Positions 1-13,598 of a stretch of DNA of 64,000 nucleotides are shown here, piece after piece. This DNA is from Aspidiotus rigidus (Eukaryota; Arthropoda; Insecta; Hemiptera; Diaspididae). The translations under genes and the position numbers were made by a program. The stretch's first letter is position 1; each line of letters starts with the position of its first letter. The stretch is taken from positions 10,910,001 through 10,974,000 of the forward strand of contig JAVHKY010000013.1 of the NCBI GenBank assembly GCA_035079385.1, written 5' to 3'. Under the pieces are notes generated by a model. That model was not told where the DNA came from, did no database searches, and saw nothing but the letters and a program-made list of their open reading frames with translations.

Positions 1-590
1 CCACAAAGGTATTACGATCTGTCATGGGAGGATCCAGACCAGGATTTTAGAGCAAGGGGGGGGGTGAACTTTTTCAATTTTCTTAGAATAGGAGGGGAAT
101 TGTGAGAAAAAGAAACCATAAAAACTTTTTTTATCCACGAATTTTATATTTTTCTTTACAGTTCCTCAATGGGGTGGGAGGAGGGTGCTACTCTGGTAGA
201 TTTACTTCTGATATATGATAAATCCATTCCAGAAGTATTAGGTACCATTTAATAATCAGATCTAAGGACAGTACTCGGAGCGTTTCGAGTCCTTAATTCT
301 GGATTTGTGTTAAAGCAGCTGAGTCTCCGCTTCAATTACTTTTACGCCATTTTCTTTGCATTCTCAACTCAATTCACAATCTACGTTCCGCATGATTTTT
401 TCGTTCTTTTTCTTTGAACTCACATTCATAAATCTTTCAAGCTAAATCCTCTCTCTCGGTCAAATAGACGATCGACACCTTGGAGAGAGCGTTTCTTAGA
501 AACGTAACTAAAGCAGTGTTGCCACATGATTTCTACGAAAATCCGTTGTCTGACTTTTAAGAGAACGCGCACAGATTTTTCACAGAAATA

Positions 591-745
591 TGACCGAGGA
601 TGAGAAAAAGGACCTTGGTGGGTAAAAAAATTGATTTTCCCTGATTACACCACGTGAAAGAGCGTCAAAAATTATGTAAAGAACTATCATAAATAGGGAA
701 ATTGATTTTTTGCTCACCAAGGTGCCCTTTCTCATCCTCGGTCAC
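591..745. repeat. Hairpin, arms about 50 bp
   Basis: TGACCGAGGATGAGAAAAAG followed by GACCTTGGTGGGTAAAAAAA pairs with TTGCTCACCAAGGTGCC and TTTCTCATCCTCGGTCA. The loop is about 50 bp. Small open frames across it are shadows of the symmetry. Confidence 0.75.
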
Positions 746-1100
746 ATTGACATTCGAAGATGTCCAGGCTGTGGGACGGAATGAACCGGTTTCAGAGTAG
801 TGGAATCTAGCTTGATTGAAGCCGAATAAAACAGCTCCAGAACCAAATAAACCCGTCGAAACCGGTGCCAGAACAGAAAAATGAAAAAACCCATAAAATT
901 CGTATTTCGGCGGAAATTTGTGCATATATTTCTCCAAAATCCGTACTTTTTAGCTCACTTCTTCATTACCTGCGTTAGTGAAAACAAGAAGGGATTTCGT
1001 TTCATGGGGAACTTCAACTTCCGTCCAAACCATTTTAATAGGGAACCTATTTTATGGTTTTTTTTTTTTAGAAATTTGTCGTCCGCCGTGCGCCGCCTTA

Positions 1101-1442
1101 TAAAACAGGTTCCTTGCGTTCCTCGTTGGACTTCGTTAAGAAAGTCGTCGTTTTCAGATTATCAGAGACTTCTTCTTCTCCGATTCAGGGCTCGAAATTG
1201 TGAGTCTCTTTCGACAAGTCCTCTCCCATCACTTTTTTATCTCTCTCTTTTTTTCTTCGTGTTCTCCCAGTCTTCGGATACCCATGGCCGACCAGAAATC
1301 TTTTCAAGTCTCTGAAGTAGATTGAAGCCCTCATCCAAAGAATTTTTCGAATACCCTCGTCTAGCCCAGACTTTCCTCTCCATAGCTCAAAACGACGGCT
1401 TCCTTAACGGATTCAAACGAGGAACGCAGGGAACCTGTTTTA
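1101..1442. repeat. Inverted repeat of the acaggttcc family, locus A
   Basis: 1101-1155 and 1389-1442 are inverted copies (ATAAAACAGGTTCCTTGCGT and its complement, then TTCGTTAAGAAAGTCGTCGT). The same 55-bp arm occurs once at 10681-10740. Open frames here (for example at 881-1315) have no recognisable protein. Confidence 0.7.
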
Positions 1443-1799
1443 TGAGTCAAATTGGTTTTGGTATTGAGAATTCAAGCAAGCCTAGACCTAGTAGAAAGCT
1501 AGTGCTATAAGCCTAGCATAAAATGGGACGTCATCAGTGACCTGGACCTCTTTTTGAGGCTTCAAAATATATAGTCGAGAGTCGACATTTTTCCAAGTCC
1601 CCTTTCTATCATATACAGTTTGGAGGTTGAAATTCTTCCAACCCCCCCCCCCCCCCTATCATACATAGCTCGAGAGTCAACATTTTTCTACGTCCCCTCC
1701 TATCATAATAGCTCAGAGGTCGAAATTTTTCTCAAGTTTTTTGCCGGACGGCGTACGGCAATTTTCTCAAAAACTCTCCCATAAAACAGGTTCCTTGTA
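1428..1799 (-). mobile_element. acaggttcc-family repeat unit with internal minisatellite, locus A
   Basis: Bounded by CAGGGAACCTGTTTTATG (1428) and its near-complement CATAAAACAGGTTCCTTG (ends 1799). Inside, 1560-1740 holds degenerate 45-bp units in the orientation opposite to locus B (TCGAGAGTCGACATTTTTCC and CCTATCATA), including a run of C at 1641-1656. A GGACGGCGTACGGC segment precedes the right end. Confidence 0.55.
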
Positions 1800-4700
1800 A
1801 AAAATCAAGCCCAATTCCTTTCAAACCCCTGTTTTCATATTGGGTCCTCGGATACCCCCGGTCAACCTTCCAATTTCCTAAAGTAGGTCACAACTCCTGT
1901 TCACTAGGGAAACATAATTTTCTGGAGAGATCACGAACGGTGTACGGATATATTTTTCCAAAACAATCCACTCTCCTCCAGCTATTGTAAACATGGACTA
2001 AGGTACATTTTACTTATGACGCATCCAATTAATATGAAAAATTAATGAATAACATGTAAGCTAATATTATAAGGATACAAAATTTTTCATCCATATAAAA
2101 ATAATTGGCTAATTCTTTGTCTAAACACAATGCTAAGATTCAAGTGCGGAAGGGCCCAACATGTTGGTCAAATTTTATCAAAGAAATTTGGTCGTCGATT
2201 TTATCATGTTTCATCTCTTTATGCTGGTTTACACTTCGATTGATTTTTTAACCCCTTCCCTGTTTCCTGGATTTAAGTACGACCATCTGTACGACCATAA
2301 CCTTGGGACCTAGGTATATACTAGTCTACAACATATACTGGAGGAGGATGCTGAAGCTCATCTATTATATGATTTTAGTTTAACAATGGGGAAGAGGGAG
2401 CGTGGCTACGCCTCTCAGCCTAGTTTGATCAATTTTATGACCTATTGCATAATGTATCCACTAGTTTATGAATCCACGACCTTGGAAAAGACTACCTTGA
2501 AGAAAGAGCTTCTTCTTCTGCTAGTGTATCACATGGTTCACAGTCTCACGTCCTTTTCTTCCTCTATTTTTCTACTCCATCGGTTTGATATGTAGACCAT
2601 TGCAAAACTATTCCGTGCTCTGAAATCCGATGGGGGATAATATGGAACATGCTGTGAAATTCTAAAGCAACAGTTGAAAATAATTTTTTCAGACAGTTTC
2701 AAATGGTTTTAAAAAGAAACTTTGGGCAAAATTTACATATTAGGGACCAAAAAAATTTCAGGATGGGTTTGTTCTTTCTTTTAGGTAACTACGTCACAGG
2801 ATCCTGCATCTTCCGCTAATCAGATTGCAGATATCTGCAATTATGGTACTGACATTTCCTTGATATATTTCGTTCGACAGAATATCTGAATGGCTTTTTT
2901 CAGTTCGAAGAATTCGTGTGGGATGAAAATATTTGCCCGAGTCATCGGTTCGATAGAGGGAAATTGAATTATTTCGATATGACGCATCGTATTTGAAGCG
3001 ATTGTGCATAAGACTGCAACTTGCAAAACTCATTGAGACATTTATAATGTATTTGTGTATAAGTCATATCCTTATCTGACTCCGCGATATAACGGTCAAA
3101 TGGAGTGACAAGTATGTGTTATAAGAAACCTGTAGGAAAATTCGCCTTATCGTCGCGTCGTTTTGCTGACAGTATTTTATCGCGTACGACCTTGAGATAC
3201 GAAAAAAAATTGCTCATTTCGTAGAAGTGAATTGATCCCATCGTTGACGAATGTCTTCGTCGATTTTCAAGAATTAGGCGATTTTCCTTCTCGCTTCAGT
3301 TTGCTCGTTATTATTAATTTTGACATGTTATCATCAGCGTTCCACTTGGATTTTCGAAACTAGGTTAAGCATTTTTTTCCGTTTACAACGAACTCATACA
3401 TATCGCAGTTTATGCTGATTAAGGTTTGCATTATGAATATCTAATGTCAGCGCTCCCTATTACGATTTTCAGTACGCGAATTATATTGGCGTGAGATGCG
3501 TTTACACCGTCGACACGTTTAATGAGAATAAGGAGAACAAGGGAGGGGCGGTTGAGCAGTTTTTCTAAATCAAAGGTTCAATTTAGATACGGTTCACAAG
3601 TTTACTCATCACAGGTTGAGTTCGAAAAGCGAAATAATCGCCAAAATAAAATCAATATTACGCATACATTGTAAATTAAAACTAGAAATTACGTCGCAAT
3701 TTTTCCCCATTTTTCTGTTGTCTTTCACGTACGATAAAAATGAACATACGAAGAGAAACTTCTATCACAAAAAAAAAAAGAGGATAAAATAGAGCGAAAA
3801 CAAAACTCTTATCGTGTACGTTTATACTACAATAACGTCATTGGCAAAACGTTTCTGTATGAAAATTTCTTTATTTTTCTAGAAACTACCATTACGACGC
3901 ATTCACGTGTCTGTACTTATGCATTGCCACCCCTGTTTTCTTTGTGTTCAAAAATAAAAGTGACTTCTTTATGCGTCAGACTACCTACGAATTTCAAAAT
4001 GTTTTCCCCTCCATCATCCGAGCTTTGAAAAGTTCGGGTAGTAATTCTATATGTTCATTTCAAGACAACCTAATCGATAATATTTTCAAGTTTTGATAAT
4101 TGAAGACGTGTTCATGATTTCCTTGCAAGCCTAGTTTTTGCAATCCGCTCGATCCGAAATTCCTGACGACGCCTCCACATCGTATTATATAAATAGTATC
4201 AGCAAGAATTCTTCAAGTTTCTTTCCGAATTTGCTCCTTGCATGCGCTATTGGATAAACTTGATGAATTTGCAGGTTTTCTGATCTACCGAAATTCAACA
4301 GTTTAGACGACGAAAACTCCCGTTCAAGTTAAGAGGCTCTCCAACTGGTAAATACGTCCGTCTCACGCTGTACAGCTTTAGGATACTTGTTTTTCCCGAA
4401 GCAAATAACAATTTGCTATTGTATTTATCGATGACCTCTGTCAAGTCTTGTGAATAAGAATAGGCTAGATTAACTTCAAAAGTGGACAGGTTGAATTGAA
4501 GAAAATTGTTCGAGCGCGGAAATAGTCTGAGAAATTGAACAAAATCTCATGCATATTGTGTAATGTGTAATCGACTCGATTTTCTCTAATAGAATGAATG
4601 ATAAATGTGGCGTTGAAAATTTGCAATTTCAGATTTATTTGTCCGACCATGATGAAATACGGCTGTAATACTTGACCCTTCTAATGTCTTCATTTATTTT

Positions 4701-7679
4701 TCACTTCGTCATCGAACAAAATCGAAATTAGAAGTTCGTGCACATCGATTGTGTTTTTGGTAGAAACGAAAGTTGTGACTCACCAAAGTCGAGTGAACAT
4801 GATGAATCATCGTGCGAGTAAAAATTTTCTTTTGTGTAGTCGAATGCACGTCGGTTGATTATAACCTTAATTGTGGTCTCTTGGTTGTAAAATGGACGAC
4901 AAAAATTATCAGGACTATCCGATGGTCGTGATCCAAAATTATTTGAGGACCCGACGTTGAGTTGAAATCTAGAAGCTCGTCAAAGTTTAAATAATTTTGC
5001 GTTCCGATTCACCCTGGAATTTGGGTACTCGAAGCAGGCTTCTTCTTGTAGAGAATCGTTCAACCTGCCTCATCTAGCAGCAGTTCACAACCCCATACAA
5101 ATTCACCTCGGACTACTTTCAACGATTTTCTTGCGAGGCTACCATAGCACCCATCGTATCTCTGCAAGGAGTTAATTGGCTGAAGAGCGTGATTTTCTGT
5201 CAATTACTGAGCCTACAATTTCTTTTTCAGCTATTATTCCTTCTTTTAAGTCCTGCAGCCTCACTTGAACAGCAGTCTACCAAGTGTGCAGACAAAAGGA
5301 TAGACAATTTATAGCATTTCTTACATTTCCTCAAATTTAATACTAGCCCGAAGAAGCCTCCTATCTTATTGATGATGATAAGTCGATATACTTTTGTATT
5401 GATCGTTTCGACTTTCGATGTATTTATCTTATAAGGATTTGAAAGGGAGCACCCCACGCGTGTAAAATCTCGTATACGGCATTAAGACGCTTCGAGGCCC
5501 CCTTGTCCTTCTTAGCCCAACATACGCGTACATAACTCAGTTCGAAGAGGTCGTAGGAACAGCTCTAGAAATTTTTTGAAGTTCCCCGCCTTCCTCCAGC
5601 CTAAAAAATAAGCCTAGTATACCACAGAGGAAATAGTTTGACGAAAATCTCCCCTTTGCTTTCTTCTTAGTCTAGCTTATGTATACACAACCAACCTAGG
5701 ATAGCCCATTAGGCCTATAAAAACTCGTTTAGCTTTCTTTTCTTTCGAGGCATCATTTCAAACTAACCCGATGGGGCATGTTCTCTGCTTGAATTATAAT
5801 TTATAACTTATTCTAGAGTTTGCAATGATTTCTTGCACAAGGAACTCGCTTGGTCTCCCTGTGTAAGGATCTGAATACCTTTTCTCTTATTCTTTCGACA
5901 GATCTTTGTTTGGGAGGCAGTGGCAGATCTTCCTAGACTTCCTCTCACGTACTGTAGTTCGCCCATGTATCTTCATGACTTTTCACCTGATGTGGGAGGG
6001 AAAGACCTGTCAGTTTTCTTTTTTACTCTTAGAATTTGCTCGTCTTCATGTAATCGTTCCGCGTTGCCTGTTACCTGCGACTCACACCGGATCTCGCCTA
6101 GTAGTGTGCTCTTCTAGGTGGAGGATGATAATTGGTGGTTTAAGATAGTTTCAGGGATTTTGTGGACTTTCTGGACATGCTCGATTATCGAACTTCCATC
6201 CACTCTGTAGACAAAAGTTGCGTGATAGTCTTTTTTGGGTATTTTCGTACCGTCCCTTTCTCCCAGTTCAAGATTTCTGAATGTCTCTCGTATAGAATTA
6301 ATTCTTCCTTCTAAGTTACGGCACATACTGATAACGAAGTTGAAAAAATAAAATTAATTTTTTTACGGCTGTAAATTCATTCGAATTAATATACCTATTT
6401 CTTCTTTTTGATAATTTATTTTTTCACCTTCGTTGTCTCTCGTATGGTCTACGACATTCTCTTGTGACGTCTTCTGTCATTCTCTCTTTGTCTAGGCATC
6501 TTGAAGATTTGCCATCCAAGAATTTCTTGAATTTCATGAGGCATCCATCCCCGTCCCCGTGTCCTGTCAAAGTTTGTACTAACTTTTATAGCCTTGTACA
6601 ACCTGGTCTTCCAACTCGTGGTACGCGGGTCGTACCGAAACTTCCAGGTCAATTAATATACTTTTGTGTCCTTGATGAAAAATTGCAGTGGTAGTTATTG
6701 CCGAAATTTTCCTTAGCTCGATAACGAAAAATATTTCAATTCCCCTTCCTATTCATATAAATCGAAAAATTTTCATTCTATTTCCTCTTGAAATAAACAA
6801 GTAATTTCTTCTGTTTGTGTCCCACGCATGTACGTCTTCATTTATTTGGACGGCAGCAGTGCTGCCAGAACACGTCATAGGTTGAACTGATTCGTTCCTT
6901 TTTCAAATCCCTGAAGTAGGTCACGGTTACTCATGACGTCATTTTAGAGACATAATTTTATCACGCAAATTTCAGAATGGTTCCCAGCCTTAAGACATAC
7001 CTGCAAATCAATATCAACTTTTCCAGTCGTCCTCTCATGTTACCTACCTTACTTCCACAGGTCAAACCCCAACCCAAAATTATCCATCGAACTATGTAAA
7101 TCAGCCGAAAATTCTACAAAATATTATTGTTTACTGCTTTCAGCTGAACTCACATCTCGGCGCCTGCACCGTTCGCTTCACAGACGATTCAAAATTCAAT
7201 AATCGAGTTGACATTGCATTTGTATAATATTCAATCAACAAATAATTTCGCAATTCCATTTCAATCCTAATCTTCCAATTCCTAGAATGAGTCTTTACTC
7301 TTCCTCCTCCTCCACCATCACCATTTCTTCTATTGCTTCTGGAAATTTTTAACTTCTAATCCAGTTATGCATTCATTTTACGCATTCACACCTTCTTTAT
7401 AACCCTCTCATCCATTTCCTTGTCCAGATCCTCCATCTAAGTCCTCATCAGCTAACGCGGGATCAGTGGTGACGAAAAAGTCGACAAAGCCGCCACGAGA
7501 CTATTTCGTATCGACCCCCGAATTTTTATCACTAGATCCGACCTCGCCCACTATACTCGATAAACCATGTCGACTGTTTTATTGGGTCGATTTCGAGTCG
7601 ACCAAAACCCTCTCTCTTGCAAACATTGCAACCTGAGGGCCCTTCCAGTCTGTCCCATATTTGCTGGTCCCATCCTACA

Positions 7680-7925
7680 ATTTTTAATAAATTTAATTAA
7701 ATATTTTATAAAAAACTTGATAATAATAATAAAATAAATTATAAAAAGTCTTATAATAATTTTTGAAATATTTTAATTGTCAACTTATCTTAGTACCTTA
7801 ATTTGTAGTGGTATAATATATTTTAGAATATTTATTTGTAAAGGTATATATTTTTTGATATAATTAATTAATTTTTTTTTTTTAGAATTATTAATTTAAT
7901 AAAAATATTTATATTAATTTTTAAT
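7680..7925. other. AT-only tract
   Basis: About 245 bp of almost pure A/T with many ATAATAATAA and TTTTAATTA words. No gene signal. Similar in style to the longer block at 56640-58040. Confidence 0.6.
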
Positions 7926-10233
7926 ACTCTCTGCCAACCGTAAAATTTCTTCATCCGTCTCAACTGGTCCATCCAGATTATCCCCTCCCACCGCGACGCT
8001 GCCAATTACCTCTTGAGCACTTAAGTTTTAGCTAAAAGCTCATGAGAAGAAAGAAAAAGCTCTCTCAATAAAGGGAGCCAATTTGTGTGTTTTTCATTGT
8101 TTCATGTCTTTCCCTCCCTTAATTAACATTCACTGTGAACTGTTCGCATCCAAAAATTTAATAATTCATCTTCAATTACCACGATTTATAAGTACTATTA
8201 TATTTCTGTAAGGCTCTTTTGTTTCAGTCAAAGTATACTTATTTTAGTGTACCACATTACAACTTCAAGTACTTTTCCTCAAGGTTACTCGAAAAATTGA
8301 ATAGGTACGACGGAAAAACACAAATCAAAAATGTGTTTGTTCGTGATTCGCGAAAATTAATGGGTGCATCCCTTTTTTTCTGTTTGGTAAACATTTTGAA
8401 ATTCACGCTTCGACGTGCACACACAGTGCAGACAAGTTTACGTCAACAGCCGTCTCCTTATTACGGATGAGAGTCTTTCACACCTTACAATAGTCTACGC
8501 CTTTCAAAAGGAAAAACGTATAAAACGAAGCCTATTTCAGGTTTTTTTTTTCCTCGTCGAATGTCAAAATAGGTTACTAAGTGGAAAGTTATGAGACCAT
8601 ACGAGGAAAAACTGTCCTCGATTTCGTACGTTATGTTTATTTTTTTCAAGAAGACAAAGAAGTAACCTTCGAACTTGACAACTTGGTTTTATGTACTGTT
8701 TCGATACTCCACTGATCCAATTCGAAATCATCGACAATGACCGGCGCCGAAGTCTTTTAATAATTTTTTCGAAATTACATTTAATAATAATGCTTTTGTG
8801 AACGCACGCACGCCTGATGGAGCGAAAATTTCGAGCGTCCGATTGCATACGCAGGTAACATTAAGGGGAATCGATCAGCTGATGAAAATTTGGAAAGCAG
8901 AGAGAGGCACGCGTAATAATGATAATGGTAAAGCAGACGGCAGAAGCGTAAATACGACGCTAGGTATCGGTTAATGATGTAAAAATCGAACGAGTATAAT
9001 TATCCAATTGTCATCTTCACAATGATTAGGCGAAGAGAACGGTAAACAATAACGAATTGATTGTCGTTGAAGTTAGAAAAAGGTATAAGTCCGCGTGAAA
9101 GCACGCGAGCTTTAACTTTATACCTAGCTTTCGTTCCTATTTTTCAGCACTATCTGGCGCTCGCATACGAAAATTGCGAGGCTAAATAAAGGGTGCACAA
9201 TGCATAAATTGTAGACTCTGTATCCTACGCAAGGTTTTCCTCCAGCATCCGGTGTAATTCAGTTATGCAAAACAGATCTTATAGTGTGCGTCAAGAGCCG
9301 AGGAACACTCTTCGTATTCCTTTCTTTGTGCGATTTCCTGTATCGCATCTTTTTTAATGCATTCGAATTATCCTCTGATGTACGTAGTTACGAGGATAAT
9401 ATATTTTTGGTATAAATTATACGCTCAACGAGTACATCAGAGACATCAATATTTGCTTTATTTGTCTCGACAAATGGAGAGCGACATATATCGAGAATTG
9501 CACATTACCGATGTGTATTTTATAGATGCAATATTCGCGTTGTACGGATATCTTCTCTGTCAGTGTTTCGTCTTACACAAAGTCGCTCATGCAGCGTGAC
9601 AGCAGCTTGCGTGGGATTGTTCATCATTTATCATCTTTAGTGTCTGTTCACGTACGTTATGAGCTTGCAGCACAAAATACATTGCCAATAGATTCCAGAT
9701 CAATCAAACGTAGGAGTTTCTAATATATTTTTTCATCCAAAATAGATAAGGTACTTTTTTTCTTATAGATGGAATAGAATGTCGCTTTTCTTTTTTGCAA
9801 AATGTTTATTCACACGTTTATTAGCTAGTAACGTATGTCTTTTCTGAACTTTGCTTTCTTTTCGGATGGACTTAGCCATAGGTCTTGGCCCTCATCGACT
9901 TGTTTGATCACTTGTCTCTTTGAGCCCTGATGACTGCCCTGAGGAGGCGAGGCGTAATCCCCCTTCTTCTGCGATTGTCTTCTTCTTCGGTCCCGATAGT
10001 TCGAAGATTTCTTTTGGACAATGTGCCCGTCTGTCCAAGTGGTTTTACGAGAGTGAAATATGAAACATAATTTTTGTTTACTAGTAGATATTGTCTCATT
10101 TGCTCTAGCTCTATCTTAATTACTGTGGTGTCGTGAGATAATCTGATATTGTTGTGACATAGGGCTATCAGCTTATTAGCTATTTGCCCTCCTTGAACAA
10201 AGTCACGCACCACGTAAACTTCTGACTTATTAA

Positions 10234-10740
10234 CAGGGAACCTGTTTTATGAGGGGCTATTTGAGAAATCTGCCGTGTGCCGTCCGCCGTGCGCCGTCCA
10301 GCGAAAAACTTGGAAAAATTTCGACCCTCGAGCCATATATGATAGGAGAGGGACTTAGAAAAATTTCGACTCTCGACTCTCGAGCTATATATGATAGGAA
10401 CTTGGAGAAATTTCCACTCCCGAGCTATATATGATAGGAGGGGGACTTAGAAAAATTTCGACTCTCGAGCCATATATGATAGGAGGGGGACTTGGAAAAA
10501 TTTCGACTCTCGAGCTGTATATGATAGCAGGGGGACTTGGAAAAATTTCGTCTCTCGAGCGAGAAAAATTTAGATTCTCAAACTATATTATGATAGGCTT
10601 ATAGTAGGTCTAGGCCTTCTTTGTGCTATCTTTATCTAGGTCTAGGCTTCCTTGAATTTTCAATACCAAATCCCATTCGACTCATAAAACAGGTTCCCTG
10701 CGTTCCTCGTTTAACTTCGTTAAGGAAGCCGTCGTTTTTT
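10234..10740 (+). mobile_element. acaggttcc-family repeat unit with internal minisatellite, locus B
   Basis: Starts CAGGGAACCTGTTTTATGAG at 10234 and ends with the inverted arm at 10681-10740. After the left end comes GTCCGCCGTGCGCCGTCC (about 10282-10299), then the 45-bp array, then a unique TAGGTCTAGGC segment shared with locus A. The shared order of parts shows this is one family; class unknown, no coding potential. Confidence 0.6.
10309..10595 (+). repeat. 45-bp minisatellite, about six units
   Basis: Unit begins CTTGGAAAAATTTCGACTCT and continues CGAGCCATATATGATAGGAG plus GGGGA. Six units follow one another with small indels; the last is degenerate. Each unit carries CTCGAG and TATATATGATA. 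Related degenerate arrays occur at 1560-1740, 11090-11150, 17310-17420, 49320-49760 and 58440-59170. Confidence 0.85.
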
Positions 10741-12528
10741 ACTTATCACTTCTACTTATCTTCTTTTTGTCATAAGCTCATTGGAATAATTGAGGTTATT
10801 ATTCTTTGTATGCTATTTATTGACACTTTCAACAGCATAGCTCATTCGCAGGCTATTAGTCCACCCACCATCCGGCATTGTAGCACCAAGGGAGCTCAAG
10901 CTATGACCTAGTTGGGGGCTTGGTAAAATTCTCCAGCGTGATAATACCCGCAGATATCCGAGACGATTGGGACCAATAAATTCGACTTTTGAGCTAGATA
11001 CACAATCCCCCTCTCAATGCACAAACGAAGCGAGGAACCCGCAAGATCCGTATTCCAGTGCGGAAAGTCTTTCAAAAAGTAGAACATATAGAAAATCCTA
11101 TCATATATGGCTCGAGAGTGAAAATTTTTCCAAGTTTCCACCCCCCTCCACCGTGATGTCATCAACCTCGGACCGCTCGCGCTCACGGGAAGGAAAATTT
11201 CTGAAAATCTGAAAGTACCCCCCAACAAAAGGGATAGCGGGTTCCCCGCTAAAAACGCAAAACAATTTTAAAGAGCTGAATGCGCGTCTATGTATAAAAT
11301 ATTTTCAGGATACGTCACCGATCTTTTGACACCCGAAAATTCCACCAAATTCTCGACAGCTTCCAAAAAATCCCCGCTCCATCGACGTCCGAGTTGGTAA
11401 CTGCGTTTTCTCCACAAGTATAGTAACCAAAATGTGATGCCTCAGCGGGACCCAATTTGAGTGTTATATCTTGTAATTGAATTTTAAGGAATAAGTAGCG
11501 TTTTTCATTTACAACAACTCGAACACTCTTTGCTGACGATTTCAGATTTAATCCAAAAAAATCTCGTCACGGATTATACTGTGAGTTAAAATATCGCTGA
11601 GCAACCATGAGGCCCCAACGATTTCATCTTCATTCATTCTGTGACCCATGAAGAAGGGCCTCTTAGCAAAATGGAATTAAAATCTGGTATGTTAGTTATA
11701 AAAAGTACAAGGGCAAATATTGAGAAGACATACCGCTCGAACTAAATGTTACAGCCGTCGAAACTGTCTAATTATTATAGACAATAAAATATAATGACAA
11801 AACGACATATTTACTGTTATGCAAATCAGATCTATTTTCACTTCTAAACCTCTCCAACATTTGTATAGTATTTATAGTTTTATCTACTTACGTCAGATAG
11901 CCATCTGTTGAGGCGTCGTAAAATAAATGCACGATGATAATAATTACAATAATAATGATCACAACAGAGAACAGAAAACTTATAACTATAGGCCTATAAG
12001 CTTCTCTGCTCAAATTGTGGAAGAGAATATCACATTGTAGAGTTTTTCGACTCGGAAATAATAAAAATTATTTGTTCTAATCTTCTAAAATTCAGGTTCA
12101 CTTCTAGAGGCCTAATATGATAATACCTATTATTTGAAACACTCTCCTAGTAGTATTCGCAAAAATGAAAATCAGTGTGAAAGAGAAAATTCTATTTTTC
12201 GTTTTCATGTACTCGTTAGTCTACCTAAAAATATAATTGGAAATAAAGCAATTCTTTAAAAACAATTAATAGAGCAAACTTTGGAATTTGTAGCTCATTG
12301 AATTTCTTTTGAACGAGGCTTTTATTTTTGAACCATGGGCGACAACACGTAAAAACCAACAATTATTGGACTTATAAGTGGATAACGATTATTGGTCCGG
12401 GCAGCTTCAAAATTAAACCGGTTAATGGTTATTATTTGCATTAAGTATTTTTTTGAAACGGTCAAAGACCATTATTGAAACATCATAACGGTCAAATTAG
12501 TAAAAAATATTTTTTTGGAGGAAACAAC

Positions 12529-12632
12529 ATGTTTTTAAACAAAAAAACGTATTTTCAAACAAAAAAACATATTTTCAAACAAAAAAACATGTTTTTAAAC
12601 AAAAACATGTTTTTGAACTAAAAAAATATGTA
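12529..12632 (+). repeat. Short tandem repeat, about 21-bp unit
   Basis: Five units of the form AAACAAAAAAACATGTTTTT alternating with AAACAAAAAAACATATTTTC. Purely A/T/C on this strand. It sits within a stretch rich in AACGGTCA/TGACCG motifs. Confidence 0.7.
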
Positions 12633-12730
12633 TTTAAAATTTATTGAAACTCAATGACCGCTATGACCGTTTTAACCGAAACATTTTGGTCAATGAACAT
12701 TTTTTTCCTTTTGATTATTGGTTATTATAA

Positions 12731-12915
12731 CCAGGGTTGAGAAAATATTGTAATAGTCGATTATATTCTTTAACTATTGTTACCTCTATTGGTATGTTAC
12801 TTACCAGTAACATTCCCCCCTTCACCCGCACAAGAAATTTTTTATCGTTATCGTTACCTATTGGTACACCTATTGTTATCTATCATCACGTGACGATGAG
12901 GCTTTCCAACTCTGG
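12731..12915. repeat. Possible small MITE with CCAGGGTTG ends
   Basis: CCAGGGTTGAGAAA at the left pairs with CTTTCCAACTCTGG at the right (10 of 14 positions). Flanks TTATAA and TCATAA are only loosely alike, so a target duplication is not shown. Confidence 0.3.
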
Positions 12916-13516
12916 TCATAACAGTTATATAACTGTTATTTTGCGAACCTTAATTGGTAGAAAATAACCAAAAAGGTATCTTTTTTTATGTAAATAAGAA
13001 ATACTTTATCGGAGATTGTATCGTGGTAATTGGGTGAGTTTTTGCATTGCTTTCATGCGTGTTTATTGAAGTTTTATGAAGAAGCTTAATACCATCTACT
13101 GTGCGCGCTGAGTTTGATAAAACTGTTCTATTTGGAAGATATTTTGACATAGGGCTTCTGATTGCTCCAGTTTTTTGCTCCAAGTTTCAACTTCTAGCTT
13201 CCAACTTTGACTCTCCTCTATCTCCTCAATAACAAGCAAGCGAAAAAAAGTATAACAGAAGGTTGATAAAGTTCGAAAATTAAAGCTTTTAGCCGCTGTT
13301 AACTTGCGTCTCAAATTTGTACTGGCTTTCTGCTTCGACTTCTTGGCTTAAAATTCTTTGACTTTCGGCTTCAATCTTTCATCTTTTAGGTTAGCTTACC
13401 AAGTCCATTACCGCGTAATCGTACCAAGTTGCGTTATCAGTGATACTAGCGCTTTTAGGTTCTAATGGTTCTCGATTTCATTGGCTGACTTACCATTGGC
13501 TAATAGCTTATTCATT

Positions 13517-13598
13517 TATCGTTCCGGAGTCGCTTGATAACGTTCCGGGTCGTTTTATACCGTTCCGGAGCCGGTTTATATCGTTCCAAAGCCGATTC
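13517..13598 (+). repeat. Tandem repeat, about 20-21 bp, four units
   Basis: Units read CGTTCCGGAGTCGCTTGATA, CGTTCCGGGTCGTTTTATA, CGTTCCGGAGCCGGTTTATA and CGTTCCAAAGCCGATTCC. The open frame through it is short and unrecognised. A wider zone (13150-13720) repeats TTTGGCTT-type words. Confidence 0.65.

Noticed and set aside
881..1315. 144-codon plus-strand frame
   Set aside because: It runs through the hairpin and acaggttcc inverted arms, has poly-F/S composition and matches no family; treated as repeat shadow.
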